64,000 bases of DNA from Paenibacillus_T sp033239625 (GCF_033239625.1 NZ_BTCK01000026.1:25641-89640); one strand, 5' to 3'; shown: positions 16,158 to 24,980, counted from the stretch's first letter. Notes: generated by a model from the letters alone, not told the origin. Translations and numbers: made by a program.

Positions 16158-18335
16158 GTGATTAAATTGGCAAAACGTACGAAGAATTCAGAACAGAAGC
16201 GCACTTCCATTATGCCAAAACATCCAAGTCAGCGTTATTACTGGAGTTTTAAAGAAAATAGGCTTAGCGAGTTGAATCGATTTATCAATGAATATGGTAG
16301 CACGGATTATCTTCTTAAGACAGCGCACGGAAGTAAAATATACGGTCATTTTCACGATTATGATCACAGTATTGAAGATGCTTTGATTGAGCTTGGATAT
16401 GATCTTGATAAGGTGCGAAGCCGCAAGACTAAAACCTATTACTATAATTATGATAACCTGAAGGCCAAGATTGAATCCTTTATAACTTTCTATGGCCGCT
16501 TCCCAACAAAAATGGAAATCGTCAAAGAACTTAAGATCGATCAGCGTTATGTGGACGCACAAGGTGGTATTGCAGCACTTAGAAGAAAAATAGGGTATAA
16601 ATCGGATTCGGATTATGTAGATGATAATGGTTATGTAAACCGCTCACTTATGGAGTTTCAAATCGCTCAGTTTTTGATCCATGCTGGTGTGGATTATCAG
16701 CGGGATGAACGAATCTGTCCTAATCAAGGGTATAAGGATGACTTTTATTTACTAAAGGATGGAACACATGTGGAACTTTGGGGGTATACCGAGCGTGCTG
16801 GCTCTCGTCGACACAAGGCATATGTTGAAAGGAAGAATAAGAAACTTGCGATCTATGCTTCCCTTGATGCAAGTTTGATCGAACTGGAATACCACAAGTT
16901 GGCCCAATATTCGTACAAACGTTTGTTCACCTTTCTATGCGTTGTGTTTGAAGCATACATACCAGAGAATTATCGTTTTGACCGTGCATTGTTTATTCGA
17001 CGTAATAGTATCTCTGATGATGCTATCATGACGCAGATTCGCCAATTCATGAGTGATGGCGATAATCACCTCCCCGAAGTGAAACTACTACAGAGTGTAG
17101 GGCTGGGCCATTTAGTTCGGATTATTCGTAAGCGACACGGAAACTACCATAGTTTTGGGAAGCTGTATAGCCTCGTCGATCCCAATAAGATCATAGACAT
17201 GACAGATATCAATAATGACTATATCTTTAAAGCCTTTGATGAATTATCAAAAACAAAGTGCGGAATTACGACAAGGGGTCTGACAGAAGGATACAGTGTT
17301 AACACGCTTAAGTGGCTTGCGAAAAATGGGGGCTATTTTCTATGGCGAATGAAGCACTGCGAGCTTCTACTTATGAGAGGAATTCGGTTGGATGACTCTA
17401 TTATACGAAAGATCTTTAACATTACAACCAATCGACATCTTAAGAGGGATATCAAGCGAAGCTACGAAGCTGAAACGATTGCACAGGCAAAGATCATTTT
17501 AAATAAGCTACGGCATGATCAATATTATGCAAAACTCATTAAGAAAATGGTCGAAGAAAAGCCGTACACGGAGGAAGAGTTAGAAGAAAACTTCTTAAGA
17601 TACGCTAGTGGAGAAGCGCTCACCCCTGCAGGCTTTGCTAAAGTATCACCGATACCCGTAAAAGCGTACAGCGGATTCTTTAAGGATAGTACACCAAGCT
17701 GGTGGCAGATCTGTGATCGATATGGAAGACTGGAAGAACTGACGGCTTATATCACAACCGAGTATCGAGTGTACCTAGCAGCGGGTAACCCTGCTAGTAT
17801 TCGAACTTTTGGGAAGCAGCATACCTATATAAATAAACGCACGATGGATTATAAGCCATTTCAAGAGTGGTATGCGTTGGCAGATACAACTGCGAAACAA
17901 AAGCATTTTACAGAAGATGAGCTTAATGGAAACTTCAATGCAATAAAAAATCAACTCGGTAGGCTGCCGACTTTTTCGGAATTTCGTTCACTTGGAAAGA
18001 TAGGTGTTAAACCATACATTAGATTTCTTGGCTTACATCGGCAAGATTATGCAGCTATTTTGTTGCATTACGGGACGAAAGAGGAACTTGATGAACTAGA
18101 TCAGTATAAGAAAGAAGCTACCCGCGCACGCGTCGCATTGGAAGACCGTACAAAGATTAGTCAAGAAGAGCTTAACCGGAATTTCCATGAAACCTTCGGA
18201 CGATTCTATGAGGAGAACGGAAAATACCCTACAAAGCGGTGCTTTAATTTGATCTCGCTATATGATGAGTCTTCGTACCGTAATCGATTTAAATGCACTT
18301 GGGCGCAAGTAGTGGCACTATACGGTTATCAATAA
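16158..18335 (+). CDS. Large Vsr-like (PD-(D/E)XK) nuclease with homing-endonuclease-type repeats
   Basis: A 725-residue protein. Residues about 25-150 and 265-725 hold degenerate helical repeats of the form [FI]xxxGRxPT...EF...GI..., for example FYGRFPTKMEIVKELKI at about 111-127 and a C-terminal copy with GRLPTFSEFRSLG. This repeat type accompanies homing endonucleases and binds DNA. The nuclease core is at about 162-250: E166 in a helix (RSLMEFQIAQFL), D194-D195 (KDDFYL), E206 (VELWGY), then a K/R-rich helix and LIELEY. This fits the Vsr/EDxHD branch of PD-(D/E)XK enzymes. GTG 16158 or TTG 16167 may be the start; AAGGTG at 16156 is the ribosome binding site, favouring 16167. It probably cuts DNA; the target is unknown. 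Confidence 0.68.
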   Translation: MIKLAKRTKNSEQKRTSIMPKHPSQRYYWSFKENRLSELNRFINEYGSTDYLLKTAHGSKIYGHFHDYDHSIEDALIELGYDLDKVRSRKTKTYYYNYDNLKAKIESFITFYGRFPTKMEIVKELKIDQRYVDAQGGIAALRRKIGYKSDSDYVDDNGYVNRSLMEFQIAQFLIHAGVDYQRDERICPNQGYKDDFYLLKDGTHVELWGYTERAGSRRHKAYVERKNKKLAIYASLDASLIELEYHKLAQYSYKRLFTFLCVVFEAYIPENYRFDRALFIRRNSISDDAIMTQIRQFMSDGDNHLPEVKLLQSVGLGHLVRIIRKRHGNYHSFGKLYSLVDPNKIIDMTDINNDYIFKAFDELSKTKCGITTRGLTEGYSVNTLKWLAKNGGYFLWRMKHCELLLMRGIRLDDSIIRKIFNITTNRHLKRDIKRSYEAETIAQAKIILNKLRHDQYYAKLIKKMVEEKPYTEEELEENFLRYASGEALTPAGFAKVSPIPVKAYSGFFKDSTPSWWQICDRYGRLEELTAYITTEYRVYLAAGNPASIRTFGKQHTYINKRTMDYKPFQEWYALADTTAKQKHFTEDELNGNFNAIKNQLGRLPTFSEFRSLGKIGVKPYIRFLGLHRQDYAAILLHYGTKEELDELDQYKKEATRARVALEDRTKISQEELNRNFHETFGRFYEENGKYPTKRCFNLISLYDESSYRNRFKCTWAQVVALYGYQ

Positions 18336-18874
18336 CGGGGTCCAAGCTAAATAATTTTTTATGATAACTCATATAACAAGTCGTTGCTGCGACCGGTATC
18401 AGCAAGTCGAAGCTGATTCGAGGAAGTATGTTCGTTACCGTGCTGGAGCAGAATGCTAAATGATTGATTCGAAGTCTTTCGTATTGCTTCGGCTCAGAAG
18501 AAAGGATTTGCATAAGCTGTGGTTTAAAAGGTTTTGAGTAAAGGAGCAAATGGTGAGTTCTTCGGTAGTAGTACCTATTCAAAATGTCGACAGATAGAAA
18601 AATAATATGCAAAGGGCTGTCCCAAAAAGTTATAAGCTAGGATGGAGATAACCGTCAGGCAGAACACTAAAAATACAACAAAGAGCTGCATAGTATACTG
18701 AGCAGTGGCGTGGTATCCACGAATGCCGGCGGTGCCGTTTACGGTGCTTGTTAAAAGTCAGACCGGTGGTAGCACCAGCGACCCTGGCGACATGACCATC
18801 AAACCATCCCTTTGAGCTCGGTTGGTTTAGGCTGTCGTCCGTGCTTCTCTTTCTTCTCACCTCAATTAATAATG
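18336..18874. other. Spacer without a supported gene
   Basis: About 540 bp with no convincing reading frame. A stretch at 18612-18628 (GGGCTGTCCCAAAAAG) resembles the outer end of some insertion sequences, but no partner end or transposase fragment is visible. A minus-strand frame in 18630-18860 lacks any recognisable motif. It is probably decayed sequence. Confidence 0.35.
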
Positions 18875-18902
18875 TTTACAGATTTTAACCACCATCTATA
18901 AT
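18875..18902 (+). promoter_or_regulatory. Sigma-A-type promoter for the 87-residue protein gene
   Basis: TTTACA (18875-18880) and a consensus TATAAT (18897-18902) are separated by 16 bp. The ribosome binding site AAAAGGAG and ATG 18942 follow at proper distance. Confidence 0.6.
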
Positions 18903-18941
18903 GGATAAGGGACCATTATTATATAAAAGGAGCTAATTGAT

Positions 18942-19205
18942 ATGTCATTTATTAATACCGCAGAAACAATTTTACAAACAGCTGACTTACATTTGGACCA
19001 TCAAAATGTCGATATTCGTGGCAAAGAGAAAACTTACCGCTACTACCCAATTATCAGAGAGGATGGAACGGCCGTTGGTGTTTTAGTAATTGAAGATTAT
19101 GATCAGTCAGTTTCAGTTGATATTTATCCAAACTCCACTGAACGAGAGCGTGCAGCTATGGATCTGGTCAAAGCTACTTTTGACGAGACAGACCAGCCAA
19201 TGTAA
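18942..19205 (+). CDS. Small acidic hypothetical protein
   Basis: An 87-residue protein without signal peptide or membrane segment. It looks like a compact alpha/beta fold: strand pairs around RYYPIIREDGTAVGVLVIEDYD and VSVDIYP. I do not recognise a family. The gene is well marked by a consensus promoter (18875-18902), the ribosome binding site AAAAGGAG, ATG 18942, and a strong terminator at 19380. It stands alone between the Vsr-like nuclease and the convergent Mrr gene. Size and acidity would suit an anti-toxin or inhibitor, but nothing shows that. Confidence 0.7.
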   Translation: MSFINTAETILQTADLHLDHQNVDIRGKEKTYRYYPIIREDGTAVGVLVIEDYDQSVSVDIYPNSTERERAAMDLVKATFDETDQPM

Positions 19206-19379
19206 CCCTCCTCCTCTAGACTGGCTGCCGTCCTCGGAGCAATGATTCAATCAAAATGACCGGCTCCGGACAAGCCGGAGGCTCCATCAATTTGGAGAAG
19301 AGGATTTGCTTAAGGGCCACAAGATATGCTGGACCGGCACGGTAGAACTCAGTGGCGCTTCCGCATCCATCGGTGGATT

Positions 19380-19422
19380 AAAAGCGCAGTAACACCCCTT
19401 ATAGGTGTTACTGCGCTTTTTT
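19380..19422 (+). terminator. Strong rho-independent terminator
   Basis: A 16-bp perfect stem, AAAGCGCAGTAACACC (19381-19396) with its complement (19404-19419), has a 7-nt loop and a T6 tail. It ends transcription from the 87-residue gene. Confidence 0.85.
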
Positions 19423-19696
19423 ACCTGGATAGTATTGGGTCTGGTATGTGAGTCAACCGGAATATCCCCACCGGCTTTTTAAGTACTGTAATTACTCGAA
19501 GAACATCGCGGTGGCGCGCTTCAGCAGGGAGCAACTAAGAAAGTCCTAGTTATAAACATTAGAAAAGCGGGAAGTCTCAATTGATAAAATTACAAGTCTC
19601 AATCGTAGCCATTAGAAAAGGCCATTTAATCGGTTTTTAGTCCTGTTTGTAACTATTGCTCACATAGACACGGACGGTAATTGTGTTACAAATCGC

Positions 19697-19721
19697 AGAG
19701 CCTGGCGGATCGCCAGGCTCT
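19697..19721. terminator. Terminator hairpin shared at the 3' end of the Mrr gene
   Basis: AGAGCCTGGCG (19697-19707) and CGCCAGGCTCT (19711-19721) form an 11-bp stem with a GAT loop. It lies just past the minus-strand stop of the Mrr gene. The T-rich side faces the plus direction (TTTTATTATG). Confidence 0.65.
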
Positions 19722-19725
19722 TTTA

Positions 19726-20985
19726 TTATGAAAATAGGATGTCCAAACGTCGAAGCTCTTGCTCAGATGGCGGGTTTGCCCAATACTGATACATGATTTG
19801 ATCGACCGTGAGATAGGTCTGCTCATTAAAAGTGAACAAGTAGTAATAATCTTTGTAGTAGTTCTTGTCGATTTTATAGTTGAGGTCGACAGGCAAATAG
19901 AATTCATTGTAGGTGTTATTCGCAATCTTTGAGATCGTTTGCTTAATATCATTAAACATTAGACCAACTTGGTATTTATACAAAGCTGAACCGTTCTTGT
20001 TGGCCAGTGCTTGTTTGTGAGTGGTTTTTAAATGAGCCATCAGTACATTTAATCCCTTTTTATAGTTTAATTTATACAGGATTAGATATAGGTTAATGAT
20101 CATTAACGAAGGGGATTTGTTCAGGGTTTTCCTTACGTTGTTTAACAAGCCGTGTTCATCCCTTACTTGAGATACAAGCTCTCCCTCTTCGTTTTTCCAT
20201 ACCGCAGAATTAATTGAGTAATTATGTAACAAGATGTTCAAATTTTCAGGAGCGGTCAGTTTAAGATCCTCTTTATAGATCTCCATCGCTTTAAAAATGT
20301 CACCTTTTAACAAGTACAGAATACCGTTTAGGTACGTTACAACCTCTTTTTCAACGAGATTGATTTTCGTTTTTTTGCAGAATCGTTGAATGAATTCATT
20401 GTTTAGCTGAAGATAAGCGTCAATGAGACCATTTTTATTGATTTCAATTTCATTTTTTGCGATATAGGCGTGGAGAAACGCGCGTAAGGAATCATAGTGT
20501 TGTCTTTCGCTTCGATCGCTTTCGATCCTGGCCTTTAAGTAACGGTATTTATCTCCATCAAAGGACGCCATCTCATCAAAGGATGTTGTGTACGCGACGG
20601 GGGCGGTCTCTATGGAAGGATCCAAATGGTATTCTTGAAGCAGCTTCATAAGGGCGGTGCCGTCAATCAGCTCCAAGTTCTTGCCGCTGGCGAATGCTAT
20701 GGCTTTGTTGGAAAACGTGGAGTTGGTTATAAGGATCCCTTTATTCGCTTGTTCACTCAGCACAACGCCGTACAAATCGCGGACGGCGGGCTCCCCGACC
20801 GCATTATTCCAGCGTTTGCACTGAATCAGGTATTTTCCTTTAAAGATGAATGAGCTGGAGTAAGCAATAATGTCAACGCCGCCATCGCCAGATAGCGAGG
20901 TCATCTCGACTGAGAATCCCATCTTTTTTAATAATTGCGTGATAAGCCGTTCGAAATCATAGCCGTCCATGGTGTGAATGCTCAA
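19726..20985 (-). CDS. Mrr-type restriction endonuclease with long uncharacterised C-terminus
   Basis: A 419-residue protein. Residues 1-115 are an Mrr_cat domain: FERLITQLLKKMGF, SGDGGVDII with D38, and YLIQCKRW with Q55 and K57, i.e. the D...QxK variant of the PD-(D/E)XK site. DLYGVVLSEQANKGILITNS completes the fold. Mrr enzymes cut modified DNA. Residues about 130-419 form a large helical domain with no motif I know; it contains DLNYKIDKNYYKDYYYLF near the end. Start is TTG 20985 with GAGGAG 12 nt upstream; ATG 20970 is the alternative. It is single and minus-strand within the island, bounded by a terminator at 19697-19721. Confidence 0.85.
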   Translation of the reverse strand: MSIHTMDGYDFERLITQLLKKMGFSVEMTSLSGDGGVDIIAYSSSFIFKGKYLIQCKRWNNAVGEPAVRDLYGVVLSEQANKGILITNSTFSNKAIAFASGKNLELIDGTALMKLLQEYHLDPSIETAPVAYTTSFDEMASFDGDKYRYLKARIESDRSERQHYDSLRAFLHAYIAKNEIEINKNGLIDAYLQLNNEFIQRFCKKTKINLVEKEVVTYLNGILYLLKGDIFKAMEIYKEDLKLTAPENLNILLHNYSINSAVWKNEEGELVSQVRDEHGLLNNVRKTLNKSPSLMIINLYLILYKLNYKKGLNVLMAHLKTTHKQALANKNGSALYKYQVGLMFNDIKQTISKIANNTYNEFYLPVDLNYKIDKNYYKDYYYLFTFNEQTYLTVDQIMYQYWANPPSEQELRRLDILFS

Positions 20986-21584
20986 AGATGCTGCACGCTC
21001 CTCTGTTAATCTCTTCGTGTAATATCCTCATTGTACCATTTTCTCTAGATTAAGAGGAACACTGAATCCATGTGCCTAAATGGGCGGCTATCATCGCGCC
21101 GACTGGATTAAAAACATGGGTAGATCTCTACTTCGAGGTCTGCCTTTTTTCGTTATCTATGGGTCCGGACGATCCTCGAATATGCGTAGCTGCTACGATC
21201 AACCGAAAGCGTTATTCCGAATTATGCTGATTTTGTTGCGAAAAAGTCAGTTCGAAATAGCATAGCACAAACAAAGACATACGGGATCTGTGTGACTTTT
21301 TTTTCATTGAGTCGATCGATGCCGAATGAATTCCGTCGGGTTAACTGAATAAGCACCGGAAGCTGACGAAAGAACTGGCCGACGAATACGTGACGCTCGT
21401 TATCCAATTGATAAACATGAACAGTGGAGTGCCCGTATGTGATTCGGTCGACAGAATTTCTGCGAGAGGTGACAAAATCGAAAAGGCATTACTGACGTCA
21501 GGAAAAATCAAGAAAAATATGTTGACGTTTGGCATTAACATAAAATAAACTGGATCCAATACCGAATGGAAGGTAGTGGTTTTA
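20986..21584. other. Decayed spacer with an orphan reading frame (21345-21548)
   Basis: About 600 bp between the Mrr gene and the zinc-ribbon nuclease. From CTG 21345 to TAA 21548 the plus strand is open for 67 codons and reads like real protein (KLTKELADEYVTLVIQLIN ... GDKIEKALLTSGKIKKNML). It is preceded by a stop, with no start or ribosome binding site at its front. I take it as the tail of a lost gene of unknown type. The other stretches show nothing. Confidence 0.35.
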
Positions 21585-23873
21585 ATGGAAAAATTATATT
21601 ATACAATCCGAGATTTAATGGAATTTGCTCAGAGTAAAGGAGGAAGCTGCCTATCGTTTGAATATGTTGCTTTTCATCATCCTTATAAATGGAGGTGTGA
21701 ACAGGGACACGTGTGGGAAGCTCCGTTTTCCCGAATTAGAAGCGGGTCTTGGTGTCGTGAATGTCATTTAAAGTACCAAAGGCAATATCCTAACACGCAC
21801 ATAACTATTGTTGATTTACATAAACTTGCTAAAAGCAAGGATGGTCAATGTCTTTCGGAAGCCTATATCAACAGCCATCATAAGTATCAGTGGAAGTGCA
21901 AAGAAGGACATACTTGGGAGGCTCCTTATTCTCGAATTAAACGTGGAGGTTGGTGTCCTGAGTGCAATGTAGTGAGCAGAGCAGAAAGGAAAAGAAAATA
22001 CACCATTGAGGACATGAGGGGCTTGGCTAAAAAGCAAGGAGGAGAATGTCTCTCTGAAAAATTTATTTCTGTAAGTAAAAAATTCATATGGAAATGTGCG
22101 AAAGGGCATATTTGGGAAGCGATTGCTATTCCCATTATGAGTCGTAATGTATGGTGTCCTATTTGCGCTAGAGAAAGGGCGGGAATTAGTAGAAGATTTA
22201 CCATTGAAGATGCTCAAAATATTGCGGCAATTAGAGGCGGTTACTGCTTATCTGACAGCTATATAAATTGTAAGAGTCAACTTCTTTGGAAATGTACTGA
22301 AGGTCATGAATGGGTGTCGACTTTTGATAACATTTCAAGTGGAAGTTGGTGTAAAGCATGTGCGGGTCTAGAGGGAAATACGATTGAAGATGCACAAAAA
22401 TTAGCAGAACAAAGAAACGGAAAATGTCTTTCTAGTGTACTTAAAAATAGTAAAGAAAAGTTAGCATGGGTGTGCGCCGAGGGGCATAGGTGGGATGCTT
22501 CTTATGGAAACATACACAAAGGTACTTGGTGTCCTACTTGTGCGGGTACCGTTAAAAACACATTACATGATGCACAATTGATGGCTCGAAGTAGAGGAGG
22601 TAGATGCTTATCAGATACCTATGTTAACGCACACGAAAAGCTTAAATGGGAATGTGCGAACGGTCATATTTTCGAAAAGAATTATAACAATGTTCAGCAA
22701 GGAAATTGGTGTAGTCAGTGCCTAACGAGGTTGAATGAACAAAAAACAAGGTTTATATTTGAGGCGCTATTAGAGAAAAAGTTCCCTACTAACTGGGTTG
22801 TATTAGGTAATTACTGCCAATTAGACGGATACAATGAAGAGTTAAAATTGGCTTTCGAATTCCAAGGAATTCAGCACTACGAAGAATATCCGTACTACCA
22901 TAGAAACAGGGGCGATTTTGAGGCACAAACCAAGAGAGATGAAGAAAAAAGACAACTGTGCAAAGAACTTGGCATTGTGCTGATAGAAATCAAATACACA
23001 CTTAAAACGGACCAAGAAAAAATTAATTATATCCATAATTTTTTGAATGAAAACAATTATCAGGTGAATACGAAAGAAGATGTGCTAGAAAGGATGAAAG
23101 ATTTCTATAAAGTGAATGCAGCGTATTTGGAATTAGTTCAAATTGCGGAAGAACGAAAAGGGGAATTATTATCAGAAAACTATTTAGGTGCTCATGAAAA
23201 GTTGTTATGGTCATGCGAGAAAAGTCATGAGTGGCTAGCGGCGCCTACTGCTATAAAAGGTGGAAGTTGGTGTCCTGAATGTAAGAAGCATAAAATTGGG
23301 GACACAAAGCGGATATATACAATTGATATCGTAAAAGAATTTGCGGTTTCGAAAGGAGGAGAATGTGCATCCGAGGAGTATAAAAGTGTTACTCAACGAT
23401 TGGAGTGGAAATGTTCGGAAGGACATACTTGGAAAGCTAACTTTGGTGCAGTTAAAAGTGGGACATGGTGCCCCTATTGTGCAGGGAACGTTATGAAAAC
23501 GATTAAAGATGCGCAAGCGTTGGCTGCAAAAAAAGAAGGGCTATGTTTATCTTTGGAATACAAAGGTGCGTTTGGGAAACTTACCTGGAAGTGTCGTTGT
23601 GGTCATGTTTGGGATACCACATATCATCAAGTGGATAGTGGGGGATGGTGCCCGGAATGCGCGAAAGAGAGCAGGGCTAAACTCTTTAGAAAGTATTCAA
23701 TAGAAGATATGAGAGCTATAGCAGCAGAAAAGAATGGTGATTGTTTGTCTGAGGCATATGAGAGTTGCAACAAAAAACTTCTTTGGAAATGTCAAGAAGG
23801 ACATGAGTTTGGAAAAACCCTCAGTAATCTAAAAAGAGGTCAATGGTGTCCTTTTTGTAGTAAAGAACGATAA
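21585..23873 (+). CDS. EDxHD/Vsr-like nuclease flanked by ten treble-clef zinc-ribbon repeats
   Basis: A 762-residue protein. Six repeats of about 60 residues come first (about 1-380), then a nuclease (about 385-490), then four more repeats (about 500-762). Each repeat has the frame [YFN]TIEDAQxLA, a GGxCLSxxY segment, WKCxxGHxW, and GxWCPxC; the two Cys pairs and His would hold zinc (treble-clef, DUF4379-like). The nuclease shows LLEKKFP with an upstream Glu, D414 (LDGY), E425 in FEFQGIQHYEEY, a long RDEEKRQLC helix and IVLIEIKYT. These are landmarks of EDxHD/Vsr-like endonucleases. I chose ATG 21585 (AAGGTAG 8 bp upstream) over GTG 21576. It probably binds and cuts DNA or RNA; the target is unknown. 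Confidence 0.75.
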   Translation: MEKLYYTIRDLMEFAQSKGGSCLSFEYVAFHHPYKWRCEQGHVWEAPFSRIRSGSWCRECHLKYQRQYPNTHITIVDLHKLAKSKDGQCLSEAYINSHHKYQWKCKEGHTWEAPYSRIKRGGWCPECNVVSRAERKRKYTIEDMRGLAKKQGGECLSEKFISVSKKFIWKCAKGHIWEAIAIPIMSRNVWCPICARERAGISRRFTIEDAQNIAAIRGGYCLSDSYINCKSQLLWKCTEGHEWVSTFDNISSGSWCKACAGLEGNTIEDAQKLAEQRNGKCLSSVLKNSKEKLAWVCAEGHRWDASYGNIHKGTWCPTCAGTVKNTLHDAQLMARSRGGRCLSDTYVNAHEKLKWECANGHIFEKNYNNVQQGNWCSQCLTRLNEQKTRFIFEALLEKKFPTNWVVLGNYCQLDGYNEELKLAFEFQGIQHYEEYPYYHRNRGDFEAQTKRDEEKRQLCKELGIVLIEIKYTLKTDQEKINYIHNFLNENNYQVNTKEDVLERMKDFYKVNAAYLELVQIAEERKGELLSENYLGAHEKLLWSCEKSHEWLAAPTAIKGGSWCPECKKHKIGDTKRIYTIDIVKEFAVSKGGECASEEYKSVTQRLEWKCSEGHTWKANFGAVKSGTWCPYCAGNVMKTIKDAQALAAKKEGLCLSLEYKGAFGKLTWKCRCGHVWDTTYHQVDSGGWCPECAKESRAKLFRKYSIEDMRAIAAEKNGDCLSEAYESCNKKLLWKCQEGHEFGKTLSNLKRGQWCPFCSKER

Positions 23874-24028
23874 ATGTTACCGTTCAGTCAAATTTTAATT
23901 AATTTGAGGTTCCGTACTGCCACATATCACCGATATTTGTATAATTCTGAACGGAGCTAGGTTTGCCCATAACAGCACGTACTTCATCCTATGTTGAGCC
24001 TAAGTTAGTTTTAGTTGTTTTTTTGCTC

Positions 24029-24181
24029 CTACTTTTCTTTAGGTGTCTCAGTTACAAAATTCTCTTGTACAGGCACAGTTGAAACAGGTGTGGATTGTTT
24101 CTTCGGCGGTGAAGACGCTTTCGCTTCTTGTGGCTGCTGCGGTTCTTCTTTAACTTCTTCATTAAGCTCTTCGAGTACAAT
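24029..24181 (-). pseudogene. 3' remnant of a lost gene encoding a Pro/Glu/Lys-rich tail
   Basis: The minus strand is open from about 24181 to TAG 24029-24031 and encodes an acidic, proline-rich tail (LEELNEEVKEEPQQPQEAK, then SSPPKKQSTPVSTVPVQEN). No start or folded domain precedes it, so it is a gene end without its body. Family unknown. Confidence 0.3.
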
Positions 24182-24207
24182 GCTTATTTTCTATCTTCTT
24201 TACTTCT

Positions 24208-24332
24208 TTTCCATTATAGTTCGTCTAAGTCTTCGAATGCCACGACGAACCCTACGATGAGTAAGACGCTAACTGTAGGTGATCCAGGATACAGCTAAGC
24301 TTGATCGCGATGGAGTTGCTGCATGCGACTAA
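24208..24332 (+). pseudogene. Remnant of an excalibur-domain protein
   Basis: The plus strand reads ...NPTMSKTLTVGDPGYS, then one frame over KLDRDGVAACD and TAA at 24330-24332. Excalibur calcium-binding domains end in DPGYSxKLDRDxDGVACE, so this is such a domain with a frameshift and a small deletion. Only the tail survives. Confidence 0.45.
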
Positions 24333-24407
24333 ACAGTATGTTCGCTGTCTAGGGACACAAAGCCACCTACAAATTGATTATCTACGGCGTGTCAGTGAGT
24401 AGGGTTA

Positions 24408-24435
24408 GGGACGAATTGGGGACCAATTTCGTCCC
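24408..24435. repeat. Palindrome near the island end
   Basis: GGGACGAATTGG (24408-24419) pairs with CCAATTTCGTCCC (24423-24435) except for one extra T. It lies 320 bp before the tRNA-Leu fragment. Such palindromes and near-repeats can mark recombination sites, but nothing here proves that. Confidence 0.35.
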
Positions 24436-24571
24436 CAACAATCGTAAGGCAACCAGATCAATCATATTTTGGATGGAGAAAAGCCCATAAAATAAGAATT
24501 CTTATGACTAGATCCGACTATAACTTACCTATTATTCATCACTGGCAGCGAAGAGGTCAATCGCCATATAA

Positions 24572-24602
24572 AAGGGCAGAGTTGTTGTTTGTTTCTGCCC
24601 TT
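24572..24602 (+). terminator. Hairpin, terminator-like
   Basis: AAGGGCAGA (24572-24580) pairs with TCTGCCCTT (24594-24602) over a 13-nt T-rich loop. It probably ended a gene since lost. Right after it TTGCTAACAT occurs twice in tandem. Confidence 0.45.
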
Positions 24603-24754
24603 CATATTGCTAACATTTTTGCTAACATGGTTCCGTATGCAACTTCCCGAACGTAGAGTACATGGAACATGAAAATAGTGCCTTTAACCCGCATCGTTAA
24701 AGGATTTCTGCCCGAGATTTCTTTTGTGTAGAGATGAGGTTCAATATGCTACTT

Positions 24755-24813
24755 CAGGACTTAAAATCCTGCGGTGGGTGACCACCGTACGGGTTCGACC
24801 CCCGTCCTCGGCA
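24755..24813 (+). other. tRNA-Leu(UAA) 3' fragment, probable attachment-site scar of the island
   Basis: The sequence from CAGGACTTAAAATCCTG matches the anticodon arm of tRNA-Leu(UAA). It is followed by the long variable arm GCGGTGGGTGACCACCG, the T-arm GGGTTCGACCC and the acceptor 3' strand CCTCGGC plus A. The 5' half (acceptor and D-arm) is absent: the bases before 24755 do not match. A 3' half of a tRNA gene starting at the anticodon arm is the usual product of tyrosine-recombinase integration into a tRNA gene. It lies where AT-rich defence genes give way to more core-like sequence. CCA is not encoded. Confidence 0.75.
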
Positions 24814-24823
24814 TACGAGTAGA

Positions 24824-24850
24824 AACCTTGAGAAATCAAGGTTTTTTCTT
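24824..24850 (+). terminator. Terminator after the tRNA-Leu fragment
   Basis: AACCTTGA (24824-24831) and TCAAGGTT (24836-24843) form a stem with a GAAA loop and a T-rich tail. It probably is the original tRNA terminator, carried along with the 3' part. Confidence 0.65.
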
Positions 24851-24920
24851 TTTTTATGTAACTTCTATAACATAGAGTCCAGTGTGTTGAAACAAGATAC
24901 ACAAGATTCATGAGATGATA

Positions 24921-24973
24921 AAACCTCCTTTGCAGGATCCGAGTCATAATCGGATCTTGTAATGGAGGTTTTT
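24921..24973 (+). terminator. Long hairpin terminator
   Basis: AAACCTCC (24921-24928) pairs with GGAGGTTT (24964-24971). Inside, GATCCG (24936-24941) pairs with CGGATC (24951-24956). A T-run follows the outer arm. The 3' arm also contains GGAGG, which could act as ribosome binding site for the short frame at 24981. Confidence 0.5.
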
Positions 24974-24980
24974 GTTGGTA

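Noticed and set aside
18612..18860. Insertion sequence remnant suggested by GGGCTGTCCCAAAAAG
   Set aside because: Only one end-like motif; no second end, target duplication or transposase fragment could be found.
24015..24260. 81-codon plus-strand frame near the island end
   Set aside because: Ser/Cys/Phe-rich and meaningless; the minus strand of the same DNA encodes a more plausible protein tail.
24755..24813. Functional tRNA-Leu gene at the island end
   Set aside because: The acceptor 5' strand and D-arm are missing; only the 3' half matches.
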